A model generated the notes under the pieces. That model had not been told where the DNA came from. It saw nothing but the letters and a program-made list of their open reading frames with translations, and did no database searches. From NCBI RefSeq assembly GCF_900091475.1, contig NZ_FMIB01000002.1, forward strand, positions 2,294,001-2,358,000: a stretch of DNA of 64,000 nt, read 5' to 3'. Position 1 is the first letter of the stretch, and every line of letters begins with the position of its first letter. Positions 26,121 to 36,036 of the stretch are shown one piece after another. The stretch is from Micromonospora chersina (lineage in GTDB: Bacteria; Actinomycetota; Actinomycetes; Mycobacteriales; Micromonosporaceae). Both the position numbers and the translations under genes were made by a program.

Positions 26121-27413
26121 CTACTGGCTCTTCGCCACCGTGGAGATGTCCTTGACGATCTGCTCCGGCGTCTTCGAGCCGGCGATCAGCTCGGCCACGC
26201 TGTCGTTGACCTGCTGGCCGACCGCCGGCGGGTACGCCTGGTCCAGGTAGAGCTGGAACCCGGTCGCGCTCGCCAGGGTCTCCGCCACGGTCTTGTTGTT
26301 GGGGTCCTTGATCCCGTCGACCGCGTCCTTGACCGTCGGCAGCACGGCGCCGGTCGCGGCGGCCTTGCGCTGGTTGCCGACCTCCAGCAGCGTCTTCAGG
26401 AAGTCGACGGTCGCCGCGGGGGCGTCCTTGCCCACCGCGAAGCCGTTGCCGCCACCGAACGCCTCGGCCACCGAGCCCTTGCCGCCGTCGACGGCCGGGA
26501 ACGGGAAGAAGCCGAGCTTGTCGCCCAGCCCCTTCTTGCTCGTGGAGGAGGAGGCCTCCACGGCCGGCGCCCACTGGCCCATCAGCTCCATGGCCGCGCC
26601 GCCGTTGCCCATCGTGGCGGCCTGCCCGTCCGGCGTGCCGTAACCGGCGCCGAGGAAGCCCTTCTGGAACGGCTTGAGGTCGACCAGTTCCTTCAGCCGC
26701 TGGCCGGCCGCCACGAAGTCCGGGGTGTCGAAGTTGTGGTCCTTGGCGGCCTGTTGCAACGCGCCGAGGCCGCCGATGCGCATGGCCAGGTACGCCCAGT
26801 AGTAGTGACCGGGCCACTTCTCCTTGCCGGCCAGCGCGATCGGGACGACACCGGCGGCCTTGATCCGGCCGACCGCCGTCAGCAGCTCGGTCCAGGTCTT
26901 CGGCGCGGCGGTGACACCCGCCTTGGCGAAGAGGTCCTTGTTGTACCAGAAGCCGACCATGCCGATGTCGAACGGGACACCGTAGATCTTGCCGTCGATG
27001 GTGAACGGCTGCACCGACGCCGGCAGCAGGTTGCCGATCCACGGCTTCACGTCGTCGGTGAGGTCCTTGACCAGACCCGCGTCGACCTGCTGCTTGAGCA
27101 CGCCACCGCCCCAGGACTGGAACAGGTCCGGCGGCGAGCCCGCTTGCGTGGCGGTGGTGAGCTTCGCCTTGAACGCCTCGTTCTCCAGCGGCTGGACGGT
27201 GACCTTGACGTTGCTGTGCGCGGCCTCGTACTCCTTGGCCATGGCCGCCCAGACCGGCAGCATCGGCTCGGTGTTCTGGATGTGCCACCAGTTGATGGTC
27301 TGCGGCGCGTTCGGGTCTTCGGCCTTGTCATCGCCGCAGGCGCCGAGCAGGAGCGCGCCGGCGCCGGCGCCGGCCAGACCCAGCAGCGATCTGCGGGAGA
27401 GGTGCGCTGTCAT
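26121..27413 (-). CDS. Xylo-oligosaccharide-binding lipoprotein of ABC transporter
   Basis: The 430-residue family-1 solute-binding protein has a twin-arginine-like N-terminus (SRRSLLGLAGAG) and a lipobox ending at Cys26 (LLGAC). It may therefore be exported by Tat and then lipidated. 'WWHIQNTEPMLPVW' and 'PDLFQSWGGGVLKQQ' resemble oligosaccharide-binding proteins of BxlE or XylE type. It heads the minus-strand operon with two permeases and a LacI gene. A copy of the locus operator overlaps its upstream region at 27488-27500, 75 bases before the start. Confidence 0.88.
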   Translation of the reverse strand: MTAHLSRRSLLGLAGAGAGALLLGACGDDKAEDPNAPQTINWWHIQNTEPMLPVWAAMAKEYEAAHSNVKVTVQPLENEAFKAKLTTATQAGSPPDLFQSWGGGVLKQQVDAGLVKDLTDDVKPWIGNLLPASVQPFTIDGKIYGVPFDIGMVGFWYNKDLFAKAGVTAAPKTWTELLTAVGRIKAAGVVPIALAGKEKWPGHYYWAYLAMRIGGLGALQQAAKDHNFDTPDFVAAGQRLKELVDLKPFQKGFLGAGYGTPDGQAATMGNGGAAMELMGQWAPAVEASSSTSKKGLGDKLGFFPFPAVDGGKGSVAEAFGGGNGFAVGKDAPAATVDFLKTLLEVGNQRKAAATGAVLPTVKDAVDGIKDPNNKTVAETLASATGFQLYLDQAYPPAVGQQVNDSVAELIAGSKTPEQIVKDISTVAKSQ

Positions 27414-27487
27414 GTGCCATCCCTTCGAGGACTCAACGAGGTGCTCGGACGCGGAACCGATCAGCGGACCGCGTCGGAAGCGCGGCC

Positions 27488-27504
27488 CCGGAAGTTTCGG
27501 TCAA
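27488..27504 (-). promoter_or_regulatory. Operator CCGGAAGTTTCGG and minus-strand -35 of the transporter operon
   Basis: CCGGAAGTTTCGG (27488-27500) matches the locus consensus exactly. It overlaps a minus-strand TTGACC (27499-27504) that could be the -35 of the transporter operon. I cannot identify a convincing -10. Confidence 0.6.
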
Positions 27505-27607
27505 CCTGCCGGTATTTTCAGGTGATGGCGGGCACGTTACGACGCCCCATGTTCGCGGTCAAGGCCCTGTCGCAACTCGACTTCAACCGTTACGGTGGGC
27601 GGGATTT

Positions 27608-27643
27608 CTGAAAGTTCCGGGCGAGTGCTTCCGGAAATTTGAC
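27608..27643 (+). promoter_or_regulatory. Tandem operators upstream of GH43
   Basis: CTGAAAGTTCCGG (27608-27620) has two changes from CCGGAAnTTTCGG when R is allowed at position 4. CCGGAAATTTGAC (27631-27643) keeps the first ten positions. They are 23 bases apart, about two helix turns, and end 26 bases before the GH43 ATG. A possible -10, TACGGT, lies just upstream at 27591-27596. Confidence 0.55.
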
Positions 27644-27669
27644 GGAGGACCGATCAAAAGGAGCCGTAC

Positions 27670-29295
27670 ATGTCGACCGAGATCGCAGACGTGGCCACCG
27701 CCGCCCGGTCGATCCGCAACCCGGTCCTCACCGGGTTCCACCCGGATCCCTCGATCCTGCGCGTGGGGGACGACTACTACCTGGCCACGTCGACCTTCGA
27801 GTGGTACCCGGGGGTGCGCGTGCACCACTCCCGCGACCTGGTGCACTGGCGCGCGCTGGGCGGGATCATCACCGACCGCCGCCTGCTGGACCTGCACGGC
27901 TGCGGGGACTCCAACGGGGTGTGGGCCCCGGACCTGTCCTACCACGACGGCCTCTTCTACCTGGTCTACAGCGACGTGGCGAGCTTCGCCAGCGGCTACT
28001 GGGACCCGCAGAACTACCTCACCACCGCGCCGGACATCACCGGGCCCTGGTCGGATCCCGTGCCGCTGCACGCGCACGGCTTCGACGCCTCGCTCTTCCA
28101 CGACACCGACGGCACCAGCTGGCTGCTGAGCATGAGCGCCGACTGGCGGCCGGGCCGGGACCGCTTCGGCGGCATCGAGATCCAGCGCTACGACCGGGAC
28201 CGGCGACGGCTCGTCGGCAAGGCCGAGATCATCTTCCACGGCACCTCGGCGGGCCTCACCGAGGGGCCGCACCTCTACCGCCGCGACGGCTGGTACTGGC
28301 TGGTCACGGCCGAGGGCGGCACCAGCTGGGAGCACCAGGTGACGGTCGCCCGCTCGCGCCACCTGCACGGTCCCTACCTGGCCGACCCGGCCGGGCCGAT
28401 GCTGACCTCCGTCGGCCACCCGGACCTGCGGCTCCAGAAGGCCGGGCACGGCAGCCTGGTCGAGACCCAGCACGGTGACTGGTACCTCGCCCACCTCGTC
28501 GCCCGCCCGTACACGACCCGGGGCAACTGCGTGCTCGGCCGGGAGACCGCGATCCAGAAGGTCGACTGGCCCGCCGCCGGCTGGCCCCGGATCCCGGGCG
28601 GGGTGCCCGCCGAGGAGATCCCCGCACCCGGCCTGCCCGCGCACCCCTGGCCGGACGAGCCCGCCACCGACGACTTCGACGGCCCCGAGCTCGGCACCTG
28701 CTGGTCGACGCTGCGCCGCCCGGCCAGCGCGGACTGGCTGGACCTGCGCGCCCGCCCGTCGCACCTGCGGGTGTACGGCGGCCAGTCGCCGGTCGGCCGG
28801 CAGCGGCCCAGCCTGGTCGCCCGCCGGGTCGGCGCCGAGCGCTGCTCGCTGGAGACGGTCGTGGAGTTCGACCCCGTCGACCACCGGCACCTGGCCGGCG
28901 TCACCGCCTACTACAACACCCTCAACTGGCACTACCTCTACCTGACCCGGGACGACGACGGCCGGGTGGTGCTGGAGTTGCTCAGCTCCGACCAGGGCCG
29001 GCGGAAGACGTACCCGGAACTCACCGTCGACGTCGGCGGCGCGTCGCGGGTCGGCCTGCGGGCCGAGTTCGACGGGCCCGTGGTGCGCTTCGGCTACGAC
29101 ATCGGGGACGGGTGGCGCCAACTACCGGTCGGGCTCGACGCGACGATCCTGTCCGACGAGCACGCCGCGCTGATCATCGACGGCGAACCCGCGGCCTGGG
29201 GTTTCACCGGCGCGTTCCTCGGCCTGTGGGTGCAGGACCTCGGCAACGACGGGGTGTACGCCGACTTCGACCGGGCCACCTACCTCGAGCACTGA
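27670..29295 (+). CDS. Beta-xylosidase (or alpha-L-arabinofuranosidase/xylosidase), glycoside hydrolase family 43
   Basis: The 541-residue cytoplasmic enzyme has the five-bladed GH43 propeller with Asp26 in 'FHPDPSIL' (base), Asp139 in 'HGFDASLF' (pKa modulator) and Glu198 in 'GLTEGPHLY' (acid). These are followed by the C-terminal beta-sandwich found in subfamily GH43_11 beta-xylosidases. AAAAGGAG six bases before ATG 27670 sets the start. It is divergent from the transporter operon across a 257-base region holding at least three operators. Its likely job is to split imported xylo-oligosaccharides, perhaps alongside the GH39 enzyme. Confidence 0.9.
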   Translation: MSTEIADVATAARSIRNPVLTGFHPDPSILRVGDDYYLATSTFEWYPGVRVHHSRDLVHWRALGGIITDRRLLDLHGCGDSNGVWAPDLSYHDGLFYLVYSDVASFASGYWDPQNYLTTAPDITGPWSDPVPLHAHGFDASLFHDTDGTSWLLSMSADWRPGRDRFGGIEIQRYDRDRRRLVGKAEIIFHGTSAGLTEGPHLYRRDGWYWLVTAEGGTSWEHQVTVARSRHLHGPYLADPAGPMLTSVGHPDLRLQKAGHGSLVETQHGDWYLAHLVARPYTTRGNCVLGRETAIQKVDWPAAGWPRIPGGVPAEEIPAPGLPAHPWPDEPATDDFDGPELGTCWSTLRRPASADWLDLRARPSHLRVYGGQSPVGRQRPSLVARRVGAERCSLETVVEFDPVDHRHLAGVTAYYNTLNWHYLYLTRDDDGRVVLELLSSDQGRRKTYPELTVDVGGASRVGLRAEFDGPVVRFGYDIGDGWRQLPVGLDATILSDEHAALIIDGEPAAWGFTGAFLGLWVQDLGNDGVYADFDRATYLEH

Positions 29296-29325
29296 CCGTC
29301 CGCGCGCCGTCCCGTGGCCGGCCGG

Positions 29326-29374
29326 CCTCCGGAAGTTCCGGAGGTTGACGGGGCCAGATCGACGACCGTAACGT
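29326..29374 (+). promoter_or_regulatory. GH10 promoter with abutting perfect operator palindrome
   Basis: CCTCCGGAA, G, TTCCGGAGG (29326-29344) is a perfect 9-bp inverted repeat around one base and contains the locus operator with one change (29329-29341). It abuts TTGACG (29345-29350), which is followed after 18 bases by TAACGT (29369-29374). With a one-base loop it cannot fold as a terminator for the preceding GH43 gene, so an operator role is preferred. Confidence 0.62.
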
Positions 29375-29386
29375 TCCGGCTCAGTA

Positions 29387-29411
29387 CCGGAAATTGTCTC
29401 GGAAGTATCGG
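29387..29411 (+). promoter_or_regulatory. Downstream operator pair in the GH10 leader
   Basis: TCGGAAGTATCGG (29399-29411) has two changes from the locus operator. CCGGAAATTGTCT (29387-29399), directly before it, is a degenerate copy. Both lie just after the predicted transcription start. Confidence 0.45.
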
Positions 29412-29544
29412 TGCCGCCCGCGTCCGGTCCGTCCTCCCGCCGCCCGCCGGAGGACCGATCCGCCGCCCCACGGGCGCCGTCTCACCACACCGCACGATCC
29501 TGCCTCGTCGACCCTGTCGACCCTCCATCCGGGAAGGAACGCAG

Positions 29545-30738
29545 ATGAAACTCAGACGGTGGATAGCCGCCGGCGCGGTCGCCATCGCGACCGTCGGGGC
29601 GCTCAACGTCGCGCCGGCCACGGCCGGCCGCTCGTACAACCCGGCCGACCAGAGCCTGCGCAACCTCGCGCTGCGCCACGGCCTGGCCATCGGCACGGCC
29701 GTCGACCTGACCGCCCTCGACGACCCCGCCGACCCCCGGTACCGCCAGCTCGCGGCGTCGGAGTTCTCCACGGTCACCGCCGAGAACGCGATGAAGTGGG
29801 AGAGCCTGGAGCCGACCCGCGGCACCTACAACTGGGGGCCGGCCGACGAACTCGTCGCCTTCGCCAAGCAGAACAACCAGCGCGTACGCGGGCACGTCCT
29901 GGTCTGGCACAACCAGCTTCCCGCCTGGCTGACCAGCGGCGTCGAGGACGGCTCCATCAGCACCACGGAGCTGCGCGACATCCTGCGGAACCACATCACC
30001 GCCGTGGTCACCCACTTCAAGGGTCGGATCTGGCAGTGGGACGTGGTCAACGAGGCGGTCAGCGACCCCTGGGACACCCCGTCGACCCTGCACTACAAGG
30101 GATTCTGGGCCCAGCACCTCGGCCCCGGCTACATCGCCGACGCCTTCCGCTGGGCCCGTGCGGCCGATCCGCACGCCCTGCTGTTCTACAACGACTACAA
30201 CATCGAGGCGTTCGGCTCGGGCGACCCGGCCAACGACAAGACCCAGTTCGTGTACGACATGGCCAAGGACCTGCTGGCCCAGGGCGTGCCGATCGACGGC
30301 GTCGGGAGCCAGGGCCACCTCGGCACCCAGTACGGCAACTTCGACACCCTCCAGGTCGCCGGTGCGCTGCGGAAGTTCGCCGGGCTGGGGCTGGCCACGG
30401 CGTTCACCGAGGTCGACGTGCGCAGCCAGCTGACCGCTGGCGTCCAGGCGGGCGACTCGAACGAGATCAACCCGCGGCTGCAGGCGTCGGCGGCGAACTT
30501 CAGCGTGCTGTTGCAGGCCTGCCTGGCGGAACGGCACTGCCTGTCGTTCACCGTCTGGGGGTTCACCGACAAGCACTCCTGGGTGCCCGGCTGGTTCTCC
30601 GACCCGCCGGAGGGCCTGGCCACGATCTACGACGAGAACTACCAGCCCAAGCGGGCGTACCAGGAGATGAAGGCCGACCTGATCTACAGCGGCCCGCCGT
30701 ACGTCCTGCCGCGCGTGCCGCAGAAGCCGCGCCGCTAG
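29545..30738 (+). CDS. Secreted endo-1,4-beta-xylanase, GH10, single-domain
   Basis: The 397-residue enzyme has a signal peptide (cleavage near ATA27) and a GH10 TIM barrel with no carbohydrate-binding module. Acid/base Glu170 lies in 'WDVVNEAVSD' and nucleophile Glu289 in 'AFTEVDVRS'. 'VRGHVLVWHNQLPAWL' and 'FYNDYNIE' are standard GH10 motifs. GGGAAGGAA before ATG 29545 gives the start. It may prefer soluble or short xylans compared with its CBM2-bearing neighbour. It ends with a basic tail (PQKPRR) and a strong terminator. Confidence 0.93.
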   Translation: MKLRRWIAAGAVAIATVGALNVAPATAGRSYNPADQSLRNLALRHGLAIGTAVDLTALDDPADPRYRQLAASEFSTVTAENAMKWESLEPTRGTYNWGPADELVAFAKQNNQRVRGHVLVWHNQLPAWLTSGVEDGSISTTELRDILRNHITAVVTHFKGRIWQWDVVNEAVSDPWDTPSTLHYKGFWAQHLGPGYIADAFRWARAADPHALLFYNDYNIEAFGSGDPANDKTQFVYDMAKDLLAQGVPIDGVGSQGHLGTQYGNFDTLQVAGALRKFAGLGLATAFTEVDVRSQLTAGVQAGDSNEINPRLQASAANFSVLLQACLAERHCLSFTVWGFTDKHSWVPGWFSDPPEGLATIYDENYQPKRAYQEMKADLIYSGPPYVLPRVPQKPRR

Positions 30739-30750
30739 ACACACCTCGAC

Positions 30751-30786
30751 CCGAGCGGGGCCGGTCGGTCGACCGGCCCCGCTCGG
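30751..30786 (+). terminator. Strong hairpin terminator after GH10
   Basis: Perfect 16-bp arms (30751-30766 and 30771-30786) enclose a GGTC loop, 13 bases after the GH10 stop. It separates the two GH10 genes into separate transcripts. Confidence 0.85.
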
Positions 30787-30843
30787 CGCGTCCGGGCCCA
30801 CCTCGCCGTCGCGCCATCGGGCCCCTTCCGTGGCATTGATAGT

Positions 30844-30870
30844 TCGAAATTGTTCCGGTAGTTTTTCGAG
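30844..30870 (+). promoter_or_regulatory. Degenerate operator-like pair upstream of GH10-CBM2
   Basis: An AT-richer island holds TCGAAATTGTTCCGG (30844-30858) and CCGGTAGTTTTTCG (30855-30868), overlapping head to tail. Each keeps one good half of the locus operator. They lie about 150 bases before the GH10-CBM2 ATG. Confidence 0.35.
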
Positions 30871-30980
30871 AGATGCACTTCGATTGACTCACGGTGGGAC
30901 CGGGACAGGGTCCCGATCCGCGTGGCCTCCGGGCGGCCGCGCACCGAGCCGACCACCGTGGCGGGCAGTCGTCGAGGTAG

Positions 30981-32441
<1,461 letters not shown>

Positions 32442-32445
32442 CCGA

Positions 32446-32485
32446 CCGCGGTCCGGCGCGGGGGTGCTCCCGCGCCGGGCCGCGG
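32446..32485 (+). terminator. Hairpin terminator after GH10-CBM2
   Basis: Arms of 17 bases (32446-32462 and 32469-32485) pair with one mismatch around a 6-base loop, five bases after the stop. It closes the xylan locus. Confidence 0.8.
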
Positions 32486-32538
32486 TCTCCCCAGCCGCGG
32501 AACGGCTGCCACCGCTTCGGCGGTAACGGACCACACGA

Positions 32539-33423
32539 TCAGGGGCGGTCGGACAGCACCGCTCGCACCGCGCGGTGGCCGACGGCGTACATCGTGGGGT
32601 TGGTCTCCCGGTAGTAGGTCAGCGCGCTGACGAAGGTCAGCGCCCACCCCTTGCCGCGCGCCCAGGCCGCGTCGTCGAACCCGGCCGTCTCGCGGAACAC
32701 CTCACGCGAGTCGGCGTCGAGGAGCGTCCACGCCGCCATGGCGTCACAGGCGGGGTCGCCGACGCCCGCCGCGCCGAAGTCGATCAGGCCGCACAGCCGG
32801 CCGCCCCTGACGAGCACGTTGCCCGCCAGCAGGTCACCGTGGCTCCAGACGGGCGGACCGTCCCAGGCCGGCGCCGCCAGCGCCGCCTCCCAGACGGAGA
32901 GGACCGCGTCGACGTCGACCAGGCCACGGGCGGCCTCGGTCCACTTCCGCAGGTACGCGTCGCGGTCGCTCAACGGCCCGCTGCGGTACCCGACCGGGGC
33001 GCCCGCGGTGTCCGCCCGCCGCAGGCCGGCCACCAGTTCCCCGAGGTCGGCGGCGAACCGTCGCGGATCGGTGTTGCCCTCCGCCGGGTGTTCGCCGTCG
33101 ACCCAGTGGAAGACCGCCCAGGGCCACGGGTACGACTCGTCCGGCCGGCCGACGACGCGCGGCTCCGGCACCGCAACGGGCAGGTGCCTCGCGAGGACCG
33201 GCAGCCACTCGTGCTCGAACTCGACCTGGTGGACCGCGGATTCGATCCGTGGCAGCCGGACCGCGAGGTCGTCGCCGAGGCGGTAGATCGCGTTGCTCGT
33301 ACCGCCGGAGGCCACGGGCGTGACCGGCCGGTCCGCCCACTGCGGGAACTGCCCGGCGACGAGCCGTCGGACCAGGGCGCTGTCCGTGCGTACCTCGTCC
33401 CTGTGCATCTGCCCTGCGGGCAT
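32539..33423 (-). CDS. Aminoglycoside-phosphotransferase-family kinase (paralogue A)
   Basis: The 294-residue protein has an APH-type kinase fold: N-lobe 'VASGGTSNAIYRLGDDLAVRLPR', catalytic loop 'VWSHGDLLAGNVLV' with the Brenner-type HGDxxxxN, and metal-binding 'GLIDFGAAGVGDPACD'. The substrate is not predictable; many such proteins phosphorylate small metabolites, and drug resistance should not be assumed. GGAGGAG seven bases before ATG 33423 supports the start; ATG 33408 is an alternative. Another kinase of exactly 294 residues lies at 38678. Confidence 0.82.
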   Translation of the reverse strand: MPAGQMHRDEVRTDSALVRRLVAGQFPQWADRPVTPVASGGTSNAIYRLGDDLAVRLPRIESAVHQVEFEHEWLPVLARHLPVAVPEPRVVGRPDESYPWPWAVFHWVDGEHPAEGNTDPRRFAADLGELVAGLRRADTAGAPVGYRSGPLSDRDAYLRKWTEAARGLVDVDAVLSVWEAALAAPAWDGPPVWSHGDLLAGNVLVRGGRLCGLIDFGAAGVGDPACDAMAAWTLLDADSREVFRETAGFDDAAWARGKGWALTFVSALTYYRETNPTMYAVGHRAVRAVLSDRP

Positions 33424-33591
33424 TCCGGCCCTCCTCCGGTCGCGGTCGTCCGTGCACGCTAACCGGACCCGCCGCCGATGTCCCCGGAGTTGTCTGTTCC
33501 TGGCTGACCCGAGTTCGTCGCACCCGTCGGGCAAGCTGGCCGCTACCGACCTGGCCGGAGCGATACCGGCCCCGACGACCTGGAGGACATC

Positions 33592-34185
33592 GTGGCGGTC
33601 AGCGCCGACGACCTCGACGCGGCACTGTCCAGCGTTGTCGCCAGCCTCCGACCCGCGGTCGGGCTGGACTGGTCCGTGCCCGCGGGCAGCCTGGAGTGGG
33701 ACTGCTGGCACACCGCCGAGCACGTCGGTGACTGCCTGATGTCGTTCGCGGGCCAGCTCGTGGCCCGGCCGGAGAAGCGGTTCGTCCGCTTCATGGCAGC
33801 CGCCGACAAGGACGCGTCCCCGGCAGAGGTGCTGGAGTTCGCCGAGGCGGGTGGCCGCATCCTCGCCGCCACGGTCCGCACCACCGGGCCGGGGGTGCGG
33901 GCCTACCACCCCACCGGTCGAGCCGATCCGGAAGGCTTCGCCGCCATGGGGTGCGTGGAAGCCCTGCTGCACGGGGACGACATCGCTCAGGGCCTCGGTC
34001 TCGCCCTCGATCCCCCGCGTGACGTGTGCGCCCGGCTGCTCGCTCGGCTGTTTCCGGACGCGGCGCGCGACCTTGCCGATGTCGACCCGTGGACGGCGCT
34101 GCGGTGGTCCACCGGCCGCCTCGCGCTGCCGGGGCGCCCGCGACTGACGGAGTGGAGCTGGCGGGCCGCGCCGTTGGGCGAATGA
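33592..34185 (+). CDS. DinB/MDMPI-fold protein (mycothiol-dependent maleylpyruvate isomerase N-terminal-like)
   Basis: The 197-residue protein resembles the MDMPI N-terminal four-helix family: 'WDCWHTAEHVGDCLMSFAGQL' carries the first metal-ligand His residues and 'GCVEALLHGDDIAQGLG' carries the last. Related proteins bind zinc and use mycothiol as cofactor. The GTG at 33592 has GGAGGA five bases upstream. It is divergent from the kinase gene at 32539. The specific reaction is unknown. Confidence 0.7.
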   Translation: MAVSADDLDAALSSVVASLRPAVGLDWSVPAGSLEWDCWHTAEHVGDCLMSFAGQLVARPEKRFVRFMAAADKDASPAEVLEFAEAGGRILAATVRTTGPGVRAYHPTGRADPEGFAAMGCVEALLHGDDIAQGLGLALDPPRDVCARLLARLFPDAARDLADVDPWTALRWSTGRLALPGRPRLTEWSWRAAPLGE

Positions 34186-34289
34186 ACCTCTCCCCAGCGG
34201 GATGACGGCATGGACCGCTTCGACGGCCGCTGCTGGCTGGACTGGTGGGCGAACACCGCCGTCGCCCGGAGCCTTCTCGCTGACGTCCG

Positions 34290-35381
34290 CTAAGCGGGGA
34301 ATTCGACGCCGGCGAGCGGAACACCGCGGTACGCGGCGAGGTGTTCGGCCTGTTCGACGATGTCCTTGCGCGTCGTCGCCGACAGCGTCCGCCACGGCTG
34401 GACGGCGACCTTGAAGGTCTTGCCGGACTTGCGGGGACGCCAGATGCCGACCAGTTCACCGTCGGCCAGGACGGCACCGGGACGACCCAGCACCGGCCAC
34501 AACTCCTTGACGTGGGCCGTGTCCGGCACCAGGGTCGCCCGATCCTTGGCCTGGAGGAACAGATCGTACGGCCCGAGAAGACGGGTTGCCCTGCCATCAG
34601 CCGAGTCGAACGCCTGCTCGTCGCCGGCCAGCAGTGAGCGCACCTCGCCGTCGACCACCACCTCGATCACGTCCTCGGGCCAGCGTGCCTTCACGTCCTT
34701 GACCGGGGCGTCGAGATAGTCGGCCACGTGCCTGGGGGTGGCCGGGCCGAGCAGACGCAGATACGTGCGAACGAGGTCGAGTCGGTCGTCCGAGGTGGCC
34801 GCCTTCGTGAACCGGGGGATGCGTCGCAGGACCGGGGGCGACGTGTCGAGTTGCAACTCCAGCCCGGCCCGTACGGCGGCCAACCGGAACGGCATCTCGT
34901 AGAGGTGGGTGGCGTCGCACGGCCGGCAGAACCGCAGGTACGGCTCCGGCATCACCTTCGCCAAGCGGCCGGAGACGTCCCCCTTGACCGTCGGCTCGGT
35001 GACGACGGCCCGCATGTGAGCGGCTACCTCGTCGAGGGCGGCCATGATGCCGATTCCCGCCGCCTTCAACGGCTTCGCCGCGTCGTAGATGCGCTTCCCG
35101 GCGTCAGCGTCGGAGAACGGCTCGACCGCGGCCGCCACCTTCCCCGCGTCGGCGCGGCGGTAGAGGTGAGGAGCGCCGCGCACGGTCCACAGCAGGATCA
35201 GGTCCTCCGCGGACATCGCCGCCACATCGACCCCGCGGAGGGCCAGCGCCCACCGGGCGCCGTCCGGACCGGTGTCCTGCACCCCGATGTCGAGCACGGC
35301 GGTGTCTTCCAGCGTGCCCTCGGCCCGGTCCAGCTGCTGGGCGCTAACGCGGAAGTTCATCACCTGGCGCCGATCAACCAC
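34290..35381 (-). CDS. Winged-helix DNA-binding domain protein, AlkZ/YcaQ-like (HTH_42)
   Basis: The 363-residue protein looks like the winged-helix family that includes the DNA glycosylase AlkZ/YcaQ. 'LILLWTVRGAPHLYRRAD' and 'RLLGPYDLFLQAKDRATLVPD' are family hallmarks, and the C-terminal 'VLGRPGAVLADGELVGIWRPR' strand region fits too. I did not find a clear catalytic QxQ/QxD motif, so glycosylase activity is uncertain. The GTG at 35381 lies six bases after a minus-strand -10 TAGGGT (35388-35393), suggesting a leaderless transcript; ATG 35360 is an alternative start. Confidence 0.68.
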   Translation of the reverse strand: MVDRRQVMNFRVSAQQLDRAEGTLEDTAVLDIGVQDTGPDGARWALALRGVDVAAMSAEDLILLWTVRGAPHLYRRADAGKVAAAVEPFSDADAGKRIYDAAKPLKAAGIGIMAALDEVAAHMRAVVTEPTVKGDVSGRLAKVMPEPYLRFCRPCDATHLYEMPFRLAAVRAGLELQLDTSPPVLRRIPRFTKAATSDDRLDLVRTYLRLLGPATPRHVADYLDAPVKDVKARWPEDVIEVVVDGEVRSLLAGDEQAFDSADGRATRLLGPYDLFLQAKDRATLVPDTAHVKELWPVLGRPGAVLADGELVGIWRPRKSGKTFKVAVQPWRTLSATTRKDIVEQAEHLAAYRGVPLAGVEFPA

Positions 35382-35429
35382 CCCTACACCCTAGTCAGCG
35401 CCCCCGACAGACGCGGTGCGCGAGGAGAC

Positions 35430-35960
35430 TCAACCGGTTGCCGAGGGCGGCTTCACCACCTGATACATGTTGTGGTCCTGCCACCGGCCGGCGATGTTGA
35501 GGTATTCCGGCGCCATGCCGAACCGCACGAACCCGTTGCGCTCCAGCACCCGCTGGGATCTGACGTTGTGCAGCAGGGTCTCCGCCTGCACCCGGTGCAG
35601 CCCCAACTCCTCGAAGGCCACCCGCACGATCTCACGCACCGCCCTGGTCGCGAACCCTCGGCCGTTGTGACCGGCGCTGACCCAGTAGCCCATGGCGCAG
35701 GACTGGAAGGGGCCGCGCACGATGCCGTTGAGCGTGATGCGGCCGATCACCCGTCCGGACTCGTCGAGGATGACGTGGGGCAGCTTCGACCCCTGCTCGT
35801 GCTGCTGGAGATCGGCTTCGATGACGGCGTGCTGGCCGTCCGCCGTGAAGTAGTCCTCGCTCCGGATCGGGTCCCACGGCGCGAGGAACTCCCGGTTGGC
35901 GCGGAGCAGGTCGGCCAGGGTCGGCGCATCCTCCACGGTGATGAGTCGGGTGATCTTCAT
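35430..35960 (-). CDS. GNAT-family N-acetyltransferase, RimJ/RimL-like
   Basis: The 176-residue protein has the GNAT acetyl-CoA loop 'SAGHNGRGFATRAVREIVRVA' and the RimJ-type C-terminal 'LHNVRSQRVLERNGFVRFG'. It could acetylate a ribosomal-protein N-terminus or a small molecule. The ATG at 35960 begins 'KITRLITVEDAP'; a longer open frame upstream contains no plausible protein sequence. It is divergent from the DUF885 gene at 36037 with 76 bases between. Confidence 0.82.
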   Translation of the reverse strand: MKITRLITVEDAPTLADLLRANREFLAPWDPIRSEDYFTADGQHAVIEADLQQHEQGSKLPHVILDESGRVIGRITLNGIVRGPFQSCAMGYWVSAGHNGRGFATRAVREIVRVAFEELGLHRVQAETLLHNVRSQRVLERNGFVRFGMAPEYLNIAGRWQDHNMYQVVKPPSATG

Positions 35961-36036
35961 CCATCCATCGTCGCAGTCCCTCCCGACCGGCTTACAGCGC
36001 ACCACCGCGCCGAGGGTACGGCCATAGCATTGCCCC

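Noticed and set aside
29326..29344. Hairpin terminator after GH43
   Set aside because: The 9-bp arms are separated by one base only, too short for a loop, and the site matches the locus operator next to a -35.
32539..33423. Aminoglycoside resistance gene
   Set aside because: Only the kinase fold is visible. Members of this family often act on other metabolites, so a resistance label is not supported.
34210..34293. 27-codon frame beginning MDRFDGRCWLDWW
   Set aside because: It has a protein-like look but is too short, lacks a ribosome site and lies between convergent genes; insufficient to call a gene.
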